NCBI GenBank assembly: GCA_024699225.1
Contig: JAILPZ010000009.1
Coordinates: forward strand, 1 to 64,000
DNA: 64,000 bases
DNA from: Sphaerochaetaceae bacterium
GTDB taxonomy: Bacteria; Spirochaetota; Spirochaetia; Sphaerochaetales; Sphaerochaetaceae
Direction of reading: 5' to 3'
A program made the position numbers and the translations under genes. Positions 42,606-49,857 of the stretch are shown here, one piece after another; the first letter of the stretch is position 1; every line of letters starts with the position of its first letter. Below the pieces are notes generated by a model. The model ran no database searches, was not told the DNA's origin, and worked only from the letters and a program-made list of their open reading frames with translations.

Positions 42606-43137
42606 GCTGCAGTTCCTCCACATCAGAACCCTCAAGAAATTTCACTGAAGCTTTCATGGCTAAATCGAGAGCCTGATTATAAAGCTCAGCTTTTCTCTCA
42701 TCCTTTTCAACCTGCAGGACGTGGTCTACTACATCCACACCTTCCTCAGGTCTTCCCACTCCTACATATATTCTTATGAAATCAGGACTTCCAAGAGCTT
42801 CTGAAATACTGTTTAAGCCTTTCTGGCCGCTGGAGCCTCCACCGCGTCTGATTCTAAGTCCTCCTACGGCAAGGTCCATGTTGTCACAGATAACGGCAAC
42901 TGAAGAGGCATCTTTAATTCTGAGATATTTAATTATATTACCACTTTTGTTCATATAGGTAAGTGGCTGAACTATAAGCCCTCCGGGAACAGTTGCACGG
43001 CGGTATAAACGCAAACAGCGCTTTTTCAGAGTTACCTGAAAAAACGCTGCAAGTCTGTCAGTTGCATCAAATCCGGCATTATGCCGAGTATGAGCATATT
43101 TTGTACCCGGATTTCCCAATCCGATTACAAACCTCAT
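42577..43137 (-). CDS. pth: peptidyl-tRNA hydrolase
   Basis: This 186-residue protein releases tRNA from peptidyl-tRNA drop-offs. It has GLGNPGTKYAHTRHNAGFDATDRL at the N-terminus with catalytic His in TRHNAG, plus PLTYMNKSG and DNMDLAVGGLRIRRGGGSSGQKGL. Length is standard. It overlaps rplY by 4 nt and tilS by 29 nt, a compact translation-related operon. Confidence 0.96.
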   Translation of the reverse strand: MRFVIGLGNPGTKYAHTRHNAGFDATDRLAAFFQVTLKKRCLRLYRRATVPGGLIVQPLTYMNKSGNIIKYLRIKDASSVAVICDNMDLAVGGLRIRRGGGSSGQKGLNSISEALGSPDFIRIYVGVGRPEEGVDVVDHVLQVEKDERKAELYNQALDLAMKASVKFLEGSDVEELQREFNRKGVL

Positions 43138-43415
43138 ACAATCTGGAAGTCTGCGTGGATAAGAGTTCCTGTCATGACATTTTCCTGGAGCTCTTTGAAG
43201 ATGCAGTTGTAGGTCTTTCCGTCAAGTTCTACTTCACACTTCATACCTTCAGCGAGTTTTCTGAGCTGAAGATCAAAGTCATGAGCGTTCAGATAAACAT
43301 GAAGGTTTCCGTCTTTTCCGTACATTTCTGCAGGAACAAAACCCTTGCGGACAAGTCTTCTTGATCCGGCTGAACCGAAATCTTCTGTTCTGAGTGTAGC
43401 TTTTACTGTTACCAT
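43134..43415 (-). CDS. rplY: 50S ribosomal protein L25
   Basis: This 93-residue protein (short, single-domain L25/Ctc form) binds 5S rRNA. It shows RTEDFGSAGSRRLVRKGFVPAEMYG and GMKCEVELDGKTYNCIFKELQENVMTGTLIHADFQIV, the typical L25 ending. The ATG at 43415 (MVTVKATL) follows AGGAGG. It is the first gene of rplY-pth-tilS. Confidence 0.93.
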   Translation of the reverse strand: MVTVKATLRTEDFGSAGSRRLVRKGFVPAEMYGKDGNLHVYLNAHDFDLQLRKLAEGMKCEVELDGKTYNCIFKELQENVMTGTLIHADFQIV

Positions 43416-43518
43416 TATTTTCCTCCTACTCTCGTTCCTGTAAGGAACTACCATTGAAATCAAAATGACTATAGCAAAGTTGCCTTACAAAAGTCAAGTT
43501 TGCCATGTTTATAAAAAA

Positions 43519-43590
43519 CTGGGGAAGGTAGAGTCGAACTACCATCGTCGGAGCCAAAACCCGATGTCTTAACCGTTGGACCATTCCCCA
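43519..43590 (-). tRNA. tRNA-Gln (TTG)
   Basis: A 72-nt cloverleaf on the minus strand. The acceptor stem TGGGGAA pairs with TTCCCCA, and the anticodon stem TCGGG/TCCGA encloses loop TTTTGGC with TTG. The T-arm contains GGTAG-TTCGACT-CTACC. The discriminator is G and no CCA is encoded. It sits between ispE and rplY. Confidence 0.95.
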
Positions 43591-43601
43591 AACTGTAGAT
43601 A

Positions 43602-43631
43602 ATAGTACGGTTCAAAGCCCGATTTAGTCAA
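43602..43631 (-). promoter_or_regulatory. promoter of tRNA-Gln
   Basis: On the minus strand TTGACT (43626-43631) overlaps the last codons of ispE. An 18-bp spacer and TACTAT (43602-43607) follow; the tRNA starts 11 nt later. Confidence 0.6.
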
Positions 43632-44370
43632 CTTGTACTGAGTATCTGGCACTTCCGCTTCCGCTTAAAAACAGACCTTCTGAACAGCCGCTCATGTCGT
43701 TGATAATCTCAAAGTCATTTTTAAAGCTCCACTTCTCAAAAGGAGAGAGATACATGGAGTAAAGCTCCTCACAGGAAGGCAGTGAAGGCAAGTCGGTTCT
43801 CTTATCCAGAACAGAGTAAGCATAGGCTGTACTTACTCCGCTTCCCTCAGGAATGGTTATCTCAAACCTGAGGTCTTTTCTCTCCTTCAGAGGCTTAACT
43901 ATCTCACCGCGCCCTGTAACATAGGCCAAGGTACAACCGTAAACAAAAAACGGCACATCACTTCCAACCTTAAGAGCTATTTCACTGAGGCTGGAAACTG
44001 AAAGAGAGGTTTCAAAGATTTTATCAAGTGCAAGTATTACCGAAGCTGCATCTGACGAACCGCCGCCAAGGCCTGCCTTGGCCGGAATGTGCTTTTCAAC
44101 TGAGATTGAAACAGATCCTGTAAGATTGCAGTATTCAAGAAAGGATACAGCTGCCTTGTAGACTGTGGACTTTTTCTCTTCAACATAGGAGTCAAGACCT
44201 GTTACAGAAACAGATACAACAGAAGAAGAACTAACAGAGACTTTTACAGTGTCATGCATGTTCTTTACTTTCTGGAAAAGAGAAGAAATTTCATGGTAGC
44301 CGTCTTCTCTCTTCTTTCCCACATAGAGACCTATATTGACCTTAGGATAAGCTTTAAGCGTCACTTCCAT
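43624..44370 (-). CDS. ispE: 4-diphosphocytidyl-2-C-methyl-D-erythritol kinase
   Basis: This 248-residue GHMP kinase of the MEP isoprenoid pathway has KAYPKVNIGLYVGKKREDGYHEI at the N-terminus and the ATP loop PAKAGLGGGSSDAAS (near residue 88). The C-terminal GHMP motif is LSGSGSARYSV. I chose the ATG at 44370 (MEVTLKAYPKVN), which overlaps the end of the SMUG1-like gene by 10 nt. The protein is slightly shorter than typical (about 280). Confidence 0.93.
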   Translation of the reverse strand: MEVTLKAYPKVNIGLYVGKKREDGYHEISSLFQKVKNMHDTVKVSVSSSSVVSVSVTGLDSYVEEKKSTVYKAAVSFLEYCNLTGSVSISVEKHIPAKAGLGGGSSDAASVILALDKIFETSLSVSSLSEIALKVGSDVPFFVYGCTLAYVTGRGEIVKPLKERKDLRFEITIPEGSGVSTAYAYSVLDKRTDLPSLPSCEELYSMYLSPFEKWSFKNDFEIINDMSGCSEGLFLSGSGSARYSVQVD

Positions 44371-45086
44371 ATACCAAGGCTCCTCAGTTTTTCTTCTGTC
44401 TTTTCCTGCCATCCCCTGTTAGCCTGAGGATTTCCCGGACTGGGGTGAATAATTGAAGAAACAGTTCTTCCTTCAGAGGCAGGATTTGAAAGTATTCTCT
44501 TCTCAGCGTACTTTCCCACACCAATGAGGTAGGACGGATTTACAAGGTTTATTACATTCTCAAGGTATCTGTCACAGAGTTCTTCCAGGCGTTTTCTTTC
44601 AGAGGCCGGTAACAGATCCGGTGTAGCATTTTTGGCTGTTGGGGTCGGAAGCAGAAATCCAAGAGGACAGTAGTTGAAAACACAGTAAGTATCTGCAAAA
44701 TCCGAGGCACAGGGATAGGCGCTTTTAAACAGACCCCAGAGCCTTTTGCCGCTGACCTCACTTTTTGGACAGTCAAGACCTAAAACAGGGCGGCCCGGAT
44801 GCTCTCTTTCAGGCTTTCCGATTTTAGCCGTACATTTTAGATAGTCCCTTACAGTCTCAACTTCCCCGAAAGGAACTCCGTTCTGCATCATGCCATATGG
44901 GCCCGGATTCATACCGAGAAACAGAACTGAAGCTGTGCTTTTTACATATTTTTCCAGGAAAAGTCTGTGGTTATCCCAGGCATAGGAAAGTGGATTATAG
45001 ATATAACCGTCAAATGAGAGTTCAAGGGCCGAACATTCATCTGAGAATGTACGTGTAAGTTCAATAAGGTCGGATGAAAAACTCAT
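44361..45086 (-). CDS. SMUG1-like single-strand-selective uracil-DNA glycosylase
   Basis: This 241-residue base-excision repair enzyme has the SMUG1-specific motif LFLGMNPGPYGMMQNGVPFGE (near residue 56, split here by the family as GMNPGP). The leucine-loop region HPSPGNPQANRGW (near residue 213) and FNYCPLGFL, corresponding to the Asn-containing strand, are also present. SMUG1 removes uracil and oxidised uracil; the family is better known in animals, with scattered bacterial members. The ATG lies 1 nt after the discriminator base of tRNA-Val, with no Shine-Dalgarno possible outside the tRNA. Translation may therefore start on a leaderless RNA freed by tRNA processing. Confidence 0.88.
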   Translation of the reverse strand: MSFSSDLIELTRTFSDECSALELSFDGYIYNPLSYAWDNHRLFLEKYVKSTASVLFLGMNPGPYGMMQNGVPFGEVETVRDYLKCTAKIGKPEREHPGRPVLGLDCPKSEVSGKRLWGLFKSAYPCASDFADTYCVFNYCPLGFLLPTPTAKNATPDLLPASERKRLEELCDRYLENVINLVNPSYLIGVGKYAEKRILSNPASEGRTVSSIIHPSPGNPQANRGWQEKTEEKLRSLGIWK

Positions 45087-45087
45087 A

Positions 45088-45159
45088 TAGGCGCTGCCAG
45101 GATTGAACTGGCGACTTCTACCGTGTGAAGGTAGCACTCTCCCGCTGAGTTAAGCGCCC
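45088..45159 (-). tRNA. tRNA-Val (CAC)
   Basis: A 72-nt cloverleaf on the minus strand. The acceptor GGGCGCT pairs with AGCGCCT, and the anticodon stem CTACC/GGTAG encloses loop TTCACAC with CAC. The T-arm contains GCCAG-TTCAATC-CTGGC. The discriminator is A and no CCA is encoded. One nucleotide separates it from the ATG of the SMUG1-like gene. Confidence 0.93.
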
Positions 45160-45171
45160 GAAATAACAGAG

Positions 45172-45987
45172 CTAATTATAAAGACCGAAGACAAACTTGG
45201 CAATTGCTTTTGCTACGCCGCTGTCGTTATTGGAGGCTGTAGTATACCTGGCTGCAGAGATGGCCTCAGGTACTGCATTTGCAACTGCAACAGATACTCC
45301 TGCTATCTCAAGCATGGGTATGTCATTATAGTCGTCCCCTATTGCCATGATCTCTGAAAGAGGCACCTTGTAATACTCACTTAAATCCTTAACTGAAGTA
45401 CCCTTTGTAAAGCCTCCTTCCATAATCTCAAGGAAGTTTGCTCCGGGATAGAATGAAACTCTCTCTTCATTAAGACCGGCCTCAAACAGAGCATCTACAA
45501 AGTTCCAGAGTTCTTTTTTGTTCTTTGCCATTGTAACTACTTTGTTGGTTTTTCTTGTTTCACAGAAGCTGTCAAAGTCTACAAGCTCACACTCTCTGCG
45601 GTACAGCTCTCTCTTCTGGGTATAGGTAAAGCCTTCCCTCTTCTCCATACACCATGAAGTTCCGTCAAAGAGAATAAGGTCCATGGAGCATTTTCTTGCA
45701 GTATCAATTATAATCCTGAGGTTTTCAGAGCTCATTCTGTGCTCCATGACAACCCTGTCGTTTTCGTCATACAGGGCACACCCGTTAAAACCTGAAACAG
45801 GTCCTGTTATTCCAAGATCCTCATAGACCATTCTGATTGCAGGAAGAAGACGGCCCGAGACCAGGACAAACTTTACGCCCTTTTCCTCCACTGCCTTCTT
45901 TATCCAGAGCCTGTTTTCGTCTGTGATTCTCTTGTCATCTGTAACAAGAGTTCCGTCAATATCGCAACAAATGATTTTTACAGCCAT
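45172..45987 (-). CDS. Cof-type HAD-IIB family phosphatase
   Basis: This 271-residue HAD phosphatase has motif I CDIDGTLVTDD (residues 8-18), motif II SGR, a C2b cap, and motifs III/IV IMAIGDDYNDIPMLEIAG (near residue 213). Relatives dephosphorylate sugar phosphates, pyridoxal phosphate or FMN; the substrate is unknown. There is no Shine-Dalgarno; TTGGCA-17-TAGAAT ends 6 nt before the ATG, so a leaderless mRNA is likely. It is divergent from the radical-SAM gene at 46040, with overlapping promoters. Its 3' end contains the promoter for tRNA-Val. Confidence 0.92.
   Translation of the reverse strand: MAVKIICCDIDGTLVTDDKRITDENRLWIKKAVEEKGVKFVLVSGRLLPAIRMVYEDLGITGPVSGFNGCALYDENDRVVMEHRMSSENLRIIIDTARKCSMDLILFDGTSWCMEKREGFTYTQKRELYRRECELVDFDSFCETRKTNKVVTMAKNKKELWNFVDALFEAGLNEERVSFYPGANFLEIMEGGFTKGTSVKDLSEYYKVPLSEIMAIGDDYNDIPMLEIAGVSVAVANAVPEAISAARYTTASNNDSGVAKAIAKFVFGLYN
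45175..45203 (-). promoter_or_regulatory. promoter of tRNA-Val / SMUG1-like / ispE
   Basis: On the minus strand TTGCCA (45198-45203), a 17-bp spacer and a perfect TATAAT (45175-45180) lie inside the last codons of the HAD gene. The tRNA starts 15 nt beyond the -10 box. Confidence 0.65.
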
Positions 45988-45993
45988 GGTTTA

Positions 45994-46022
45994 ATTCTAC
46001 ACAATTGAACAAACCCTGCCAA
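45994..46022 (-). promoter_or_regulatory. promoter of HAD phosphatase gene (leaderless)
   Basis: On the minus strand TTGGCA (46017-46022), a 17-bp spacer and TAGAAT (45994-45999) are followed by 6 nt and then the ATG. It overlaps the oppositely directed promoter for 46040. Confidence 0.6.
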
Positions 46023-46033
46023 TGTGAGAAACT
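46005..46033 (+). promoter_or_regulatory. candidate promoter of radical-SAM gene (leaderless)
   Basis: TTGAAC (46005-46010), a 17-bp spacer and a poor -10 GAAACT (46028-46033) are followed by 6 nt and then the ATG. The geometry copies the other leaderless genes but the -10 match is weak. Confidence 0.35.
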
Positions 46034-46039
46034 CAAGTT

Positions 46040-47662
46040 ATGGCAGAAGCTCAAAGAAACGAAGAAGAAAAATTTATAGAAATTCATTCATGTGCTGCAG
46101 AAAACAGTACCATGAGTTTTCCTCTTGGAGCTCTCTGTATCAAAACAGCCATAAATACACACAAATTTGACTCATTTAAAGTTAAGGCCGCAGTTTATGA
46201 GAACTACGTAACCTACAACCCTCAGGAACAGGCAAGACTGTGTGCAGACAGAAATCCGGATGCCGTAGGTCTTTCCGTTTATATCTGGAACTACGAGTGG
46301 ATGAAAAGCTTTGCAGAAGAACTGCACAGCCTTAACAGCAAAATAATAATCTTTGCCGGTGGCCCGCAGGCTTCAGTCTACAGAACAGACTTTCCTTCTT
46401 ACCTGAGTTTTGCAGTAACCGGCGAAGGAGAAGTTACAACAGTCAAACTTCTTCAGCAGGCCTTTGAGGGCAACATAGTCAGGGAAACCGTTCAGGCCGA
46501 GCTGCCTGATCTGGATAAACTTGAAAGTGTATTTTTAACCGGACAAGCTGATAATCAGCTCAGGCAGACAGATTCAGTTTTATGGGAAATGACCCGTGGC
46601 TGTCCTTTCGCCTGTGCCTTCTGCTTTGAAAGCCGCGGAAACAGGAAGGTCAGAAACTTCCCCCTGGAAAGAATTAAAAAAGAGCTTTTTTATCTGCTTA
46701 AATTTGATATCAACAAAATCTTTGTTCTTGACCCGACATTCAATCTTGATATGAACAGGGCCAAGGAGATTCTTACTTTCCTGATAGAGAATGCCCCACA
46801 GGACATTCATTTTACCTTTGAGATAAGGGCTGAACTGATAGATCAGGAGCTGGCCTCTCTTCTTGCAAAACTCAACTGCTCGGTTCAAATCGGCCTTCAG
46901 AGTTCAGAACCTGAGGTTCTTAAGAACATAAACAGAATGTTTGACAGACAGCTGTTTGAGAAAAACATGAGATTGCTTTCAAAGGAAGGAGTTGCCTTTG
47001 GCCTTGATATAATAATCGGACTTCCGGGGGATAATCTTAAGAGATTCCGCTCCACAGTGGATTTTGCAGTTTCCCTTCAGCCGAGTAATATAGACTGCTT
47101 CATTCTCTCCCTGCTGCCCGGTACGGAACTTAATGAAAGACAGGCAGAGTTCTCTCTTGTAACGGATAACAGTGTTATGCGTAATCTTGTAAGCTCTCCC
47201 ACCTTCAGTGAGGACGATATAGAATCTGCAAAAGAGCTTGCCCATGCCATGGACCTCTTCTACACAAAGGGAGAATCAGATATGTGGATTCACTGCATTC
47301 TTGAAACTCTCAATATCAGTGCCTGTAATCTCTTCTCTCTTTTCTCAAAGTGGATGAAACAGACGGGAAGGAGCGAGGAAGAGGATATATGGATCCTTCA
47401 GGATGATTTTGTCACCTCTCTGTTTGAAAAGACCAGCAACAACAAACTCATCCCGGCAATCAAGAGTTTTATGGAACTTCATCAGGGCCTGTGTTATGTC
47501 AGAGACTGCGGAGAAAGCGTAACGCTTGAACTTTCATACACTCCGGAAGATCTGTCACTGCTGGACAGAATGAGTCTCAGTGAGTTTGTAAAAACGAGAA
47601 GAATCAAAAGGTGTAATCCTACTGTTGACCTTGATTACGACGGAAGCATAATAATCAGATAA
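46040..47662 (+). CDS. B12-binding radical SAM protein
   Basis: This 540-residue protein has an N-terminal cobalamin-binding-like domain (about residues 35-150; GLSVYIWNYEWMKSFAEELHSL, IIIFAGGPQASVYRTDFP, TGEGE). The radical-SAM core has CPFACAFC (near residue 192) and FQIGLQSSEPEVL-type motif VQIGLQSSEPEVLKNINR near 280. The C-terminal extension of about 150 residues resembles DUF4080 proteins. It probably methylates or rearranges an unreactive carbon; the substrate is unknown. It overlaps the convergent gene at 47655 by 8 nt. Confidence 0.85.
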   Translation: MAEAQRNEEEKFIEIHSCAAENSTMSFPLGALCIKTAINTHKFDSFKVKAAVYENYVTYNPQEQARLCADRNPDAVGLSVYIWNYEWMKSFAEELHSLNSKIIIFAGGPQASVYRTDFPSYLSFAVTGEGEVTTVKLLQQAFEGNIVRETVQAELPDLDKLESVFLTGQADNQLRQTDSVLWEMTRGCPFACAFCFESRGNRKVRNFPLERIKKELFYLLKFDINKIFVLDPTFNLDMNRAKEILTFLIENAPQDIHFTFEIRAELIDQELASLLAKLNCSVQIGLQSSEPEVLKNINRMFDRQLFEKNMRLLSKEGVAFGLDIIIGLPGDNLKRFRSTVDFAVSLQPSNIDCFILSLLPGTELNERQAEFSLVTDNSVMRNLVSSPTFSEDDIESAKELAHAMDLFYTKGESDMWIHCILETLNISACNLFSLFSKWMKQTGRSEEEDIWILQDDFVTSLFEKTSNNKLIPAIKSFMELHQGLCYVRDCGESVTLELSYTPEDLSLLDRMSLSEFVKTRRIKRCNPTVDLDYDGSIIIR

Positions 47663-48464
47663 CAGATTCTATAAACCAGTCCTTAAGGGATGTAAGTCTC
47701 TTCATAAATGCTGACGGAAGGTCAACAGATGTGACAAGAACATTTACTGTAGGCTTCTGGTTATAAACAACAGCAAGACCGTAAACAACAACTCCCTCTT
47801 CTGTCATAACTGCATCAACATACATATGAAGGGCATTTGCAGCAACACAAGAGAAACCCATATACTTCATGGTTTTGGTGTTTGTTATTTCCAGGAAGAT
47901 TTCATTTCCATATGCATAATACTCAATCTTGTAGACATTTCCGCCAAAGCGGTTGTCCTTAAGATATGCATATGAAGATGTGCGGTTTGGAACGCTGTCA
48001 TATACAGGATCATCTATTCTGTTTTTCTTGTTTGAAGAGGAGAGCATGTAAGCATCTGTAAAGAGTACCTCTTCCTCTCCGCCTGAACTGTGTGATCTGT
48101 ATGTAATTCCAACAACTGTTGAAATTTTTTGCATGGTGTTAAAGAGCTCAAGATAAATCTCGTCCTCTGTCATGCTCTTAAACTCATCATTATAAGGAAC
48201 AAATGAAACAAGAGCCTCAGAGAAGGCGTAATCCAGATCCTGAGTATCAGAAGCCATGTTGTAAGCAATTGAGTTTGCAGCAGCTAAGACTGCAGTCTTA
48301 TCACCTTTAACAGTGTATGCCTTAATGGTTTCTCCATTAAGAAGACTCTGAATTTCTTCTTCAGACAGACCGGGAAGAGCTTCCCTCAGTGAGTTGAGAC
48401 AGAATGCCGGGAATACAGCAAATACAAGTACAAACAGTAATATAACAATTCTTTTAATATGCAT
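47655..48464 (-). CDS. secreted spirochaetal protein of unknown function
   Basis: This 269-residue protein has a signal peptide (MHIKRIVILLFVLVFAVFPAFC). The Cys at its end could be a lipidation site, but the lipobox is poor (AFC-L). No catalytic motif is recognised. The body is beta-rich, with an aromatic segment FGGNVYKIEYYAYGNEIFLEITNTKTMKYMGF split by turns. I chose the ATG at 48464; it overlaps the end of the sugar transferase gene by 11 nt, so it belongs to the surface-polysaccharide operon. Confidence 0.65.
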   Translation of the reverse strand: MHIKRIVILLFVLVFAVFPAFCLNSLREALPGLSEEEIQSLLNGETIKAYTVKGDKTAVLAAANSIAYNMASDTQDLDYAFSEALVSFVPYNDEFKSMTEDEIYLELFNTMQKISTVVGITYRSHSSGGEEEVLFTDAYMLSSSNKKNRIDDPVYDSVPNRTSSYAYLKDNRFGGNVYKIEYYAYGNEIFLEITNTKTMKYMGFSCVAANALHMYVDAVMTEEGVVVYGLAVVYNQKPTVNVLVTSVDLPSAFMKRLTSLKDWFIESVI

Positions 48465-49854
48465 TTTTATTGACAAAACCCTTTACGAAAGTCAGGACTA
48501 CAATCTTGATATCAAGCCAGGGAGTCCAGTTTCTAATATAGTAAAGATCAAAGTCAATCCTTTTTTCAAGTGATGTGTTTCCCCTGAAACCATTAACCTG
48601 AGCCCAGCCTGAAATTCCGGCCTTAACTCTGTGTCTCATATTGTATCCTGGTATTTCTTTCTCAAACTGTTCAACAAGTTCCGGTCTTTCGGGTCTCGGA
48701 CCTATAAGGCTCATGGTTCCCATAAGTACGTTGAAGAACTGAGGAATCTCATCAAGACTTGTCTTTCTGAGAATTCTTCCAACCTTTGTTATTCTCGGAT
48801 CGTTTTCTTCTGTCCAGTGTGCTCCACCCTGCTCCGGCATATCAATTCTCATGCTGCGGAACTTAAGCATATTGAAAACAGCACCGTCACGTGTTACACG
48901 CTCCTGTTTGAAGAGAACCGGTCCCTTTGAAGTAATTTTTATGAGAATGGCAATAACAATATAGAAAGGTGAAAGAAGAATAATTCCAAACAGGGAAGAA
49001 ATAATATCAAAAGTTCTCTTTATAAATCTCTTACCAAATGTGAAATCATGACAGTTAACCTCAAGAAGAGGAATGTAATGGAAGTCAGAAATAGTTGTCC
49101 CGACATAGGACTTGGGAAGGTCCGGGAGGAAGTATACCTGCTGCTCAAAGAGCTCAAGAGCTTCCTTTCTGATTTCCGCCTTCATCTCAGAATTCTCATC
49201 ATCGTAGGCAATAACAACAACGTCTGCCTTAGCCTTAGCTACAGCATCTGCAAGATTCCTGGCTTTTATGCTCTTTATTCCCTTAACATCATTTCCAAGA
49301 TACTGGGCTACAACTCTCAGTCTTCCGGCTTCTGATGCAGTAAGGGTAGCATTATAGTAATCAATTATATTCTTGCCAGTTCCTACAAGAAGAACATTTG
49401 CCTTGAACTCTCCTGCCTTAATGTGGGAGGCAAAAACGCAGTTACATATATATCTGCCAATATCAAGGAAGCAGAAAGACATGCCTCCAAACATAACAAG
49501 ATGAACACGGCTTATTTTAAGGTTGAAACAGAAGTAATAGAAAATAACAAAGGTAACAAACAGAGATACGCTTGTCTTTACCAGTGCTCCGGTCTCAACT
49601 CTCCAGTTACTTGTCATATTAGGCTCATAGAGCTTGTACACATAGTTAAAGAAGATGGTGGCAATAAGAGCGAGAAGTGAAAGTACAGAGAAAAGGAGGG
49701 TTGATGTCTCATCCCCCTCTCCATCAAGAAACACAAAGAATCTCAAATAATATGATGAAAACCAGGCCAGCAGCACCATCAGAGAATCAGAAACCAAACG
49801 AGTTGCAAACTGAAATCTGCCGAAGCGGTCGGCCACAGTCCTTCTAGCTGTCAT
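48454..49854 (-). CDS. polyprenyl glycosylphosphotransferase (bacterial sugar transferase)
   Basis: This 466-residue membrane protein of WbaP/CpsE architecture has four N-terminal membrane helices and a central CoA-binding-like domain (ANVLLVGTGKNIIDYYNATL). A fifth helix (TFDIISSLFGIILLSPFYIVI) follows, then the catalytic domain with GPVLFKQERVTRDG, MLKFRSM, RKTSLDEIPQFFNVLMG, MSLIGPRPERPELV and WAQVNGFRG. It transfers a sugar phosphate to undecaprenyl phosphate, the first step of a surface glycan. It sits 3 nt after the Wzi-like gene. Confidence 0.93.
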   Translation of the reverse strand: MTARRTVADRFGRFQFATRLVSDSLMVLLAWFSSYYLRFFVFLDGEGDETSTLLFSVLSLLALIATIFFNYVYKLYEPNMTSNWRVETGALVKTSVSLFVTFVIFYYFCFNLKISRVHLVMFGGMSFCFLDIGRYICNCVFASHIKAGEFKANVLLVGTGKNIIDYYNATLTASEAGRLRVVAQYLGNDVKGIKSIKARNLADAVAKAKADVVVIAYDDENSEMKAEIRKEALELFEQQVYFLPDLPKSYVGTTISDFHYIPLLEVNCHDFTFGKRFIKRTFDIISSLFGIILLSPFYIVIAILIKITSKGPVLFKQERVTRDGAVFNMLKFRSMRIDMPEQGGAHWTEENDPRITKVGRILRKTSLDEIPQFFNVLMGTMSLIGPRPERPELVEQFEKEIPGYNMRHRVKAGISGWAQVNGFRGNTSLEKRIDFDLYYIRNWTPWLDIKIVVLTFVKGFVNKNAY

Positions 49855-49857
49855 GTC

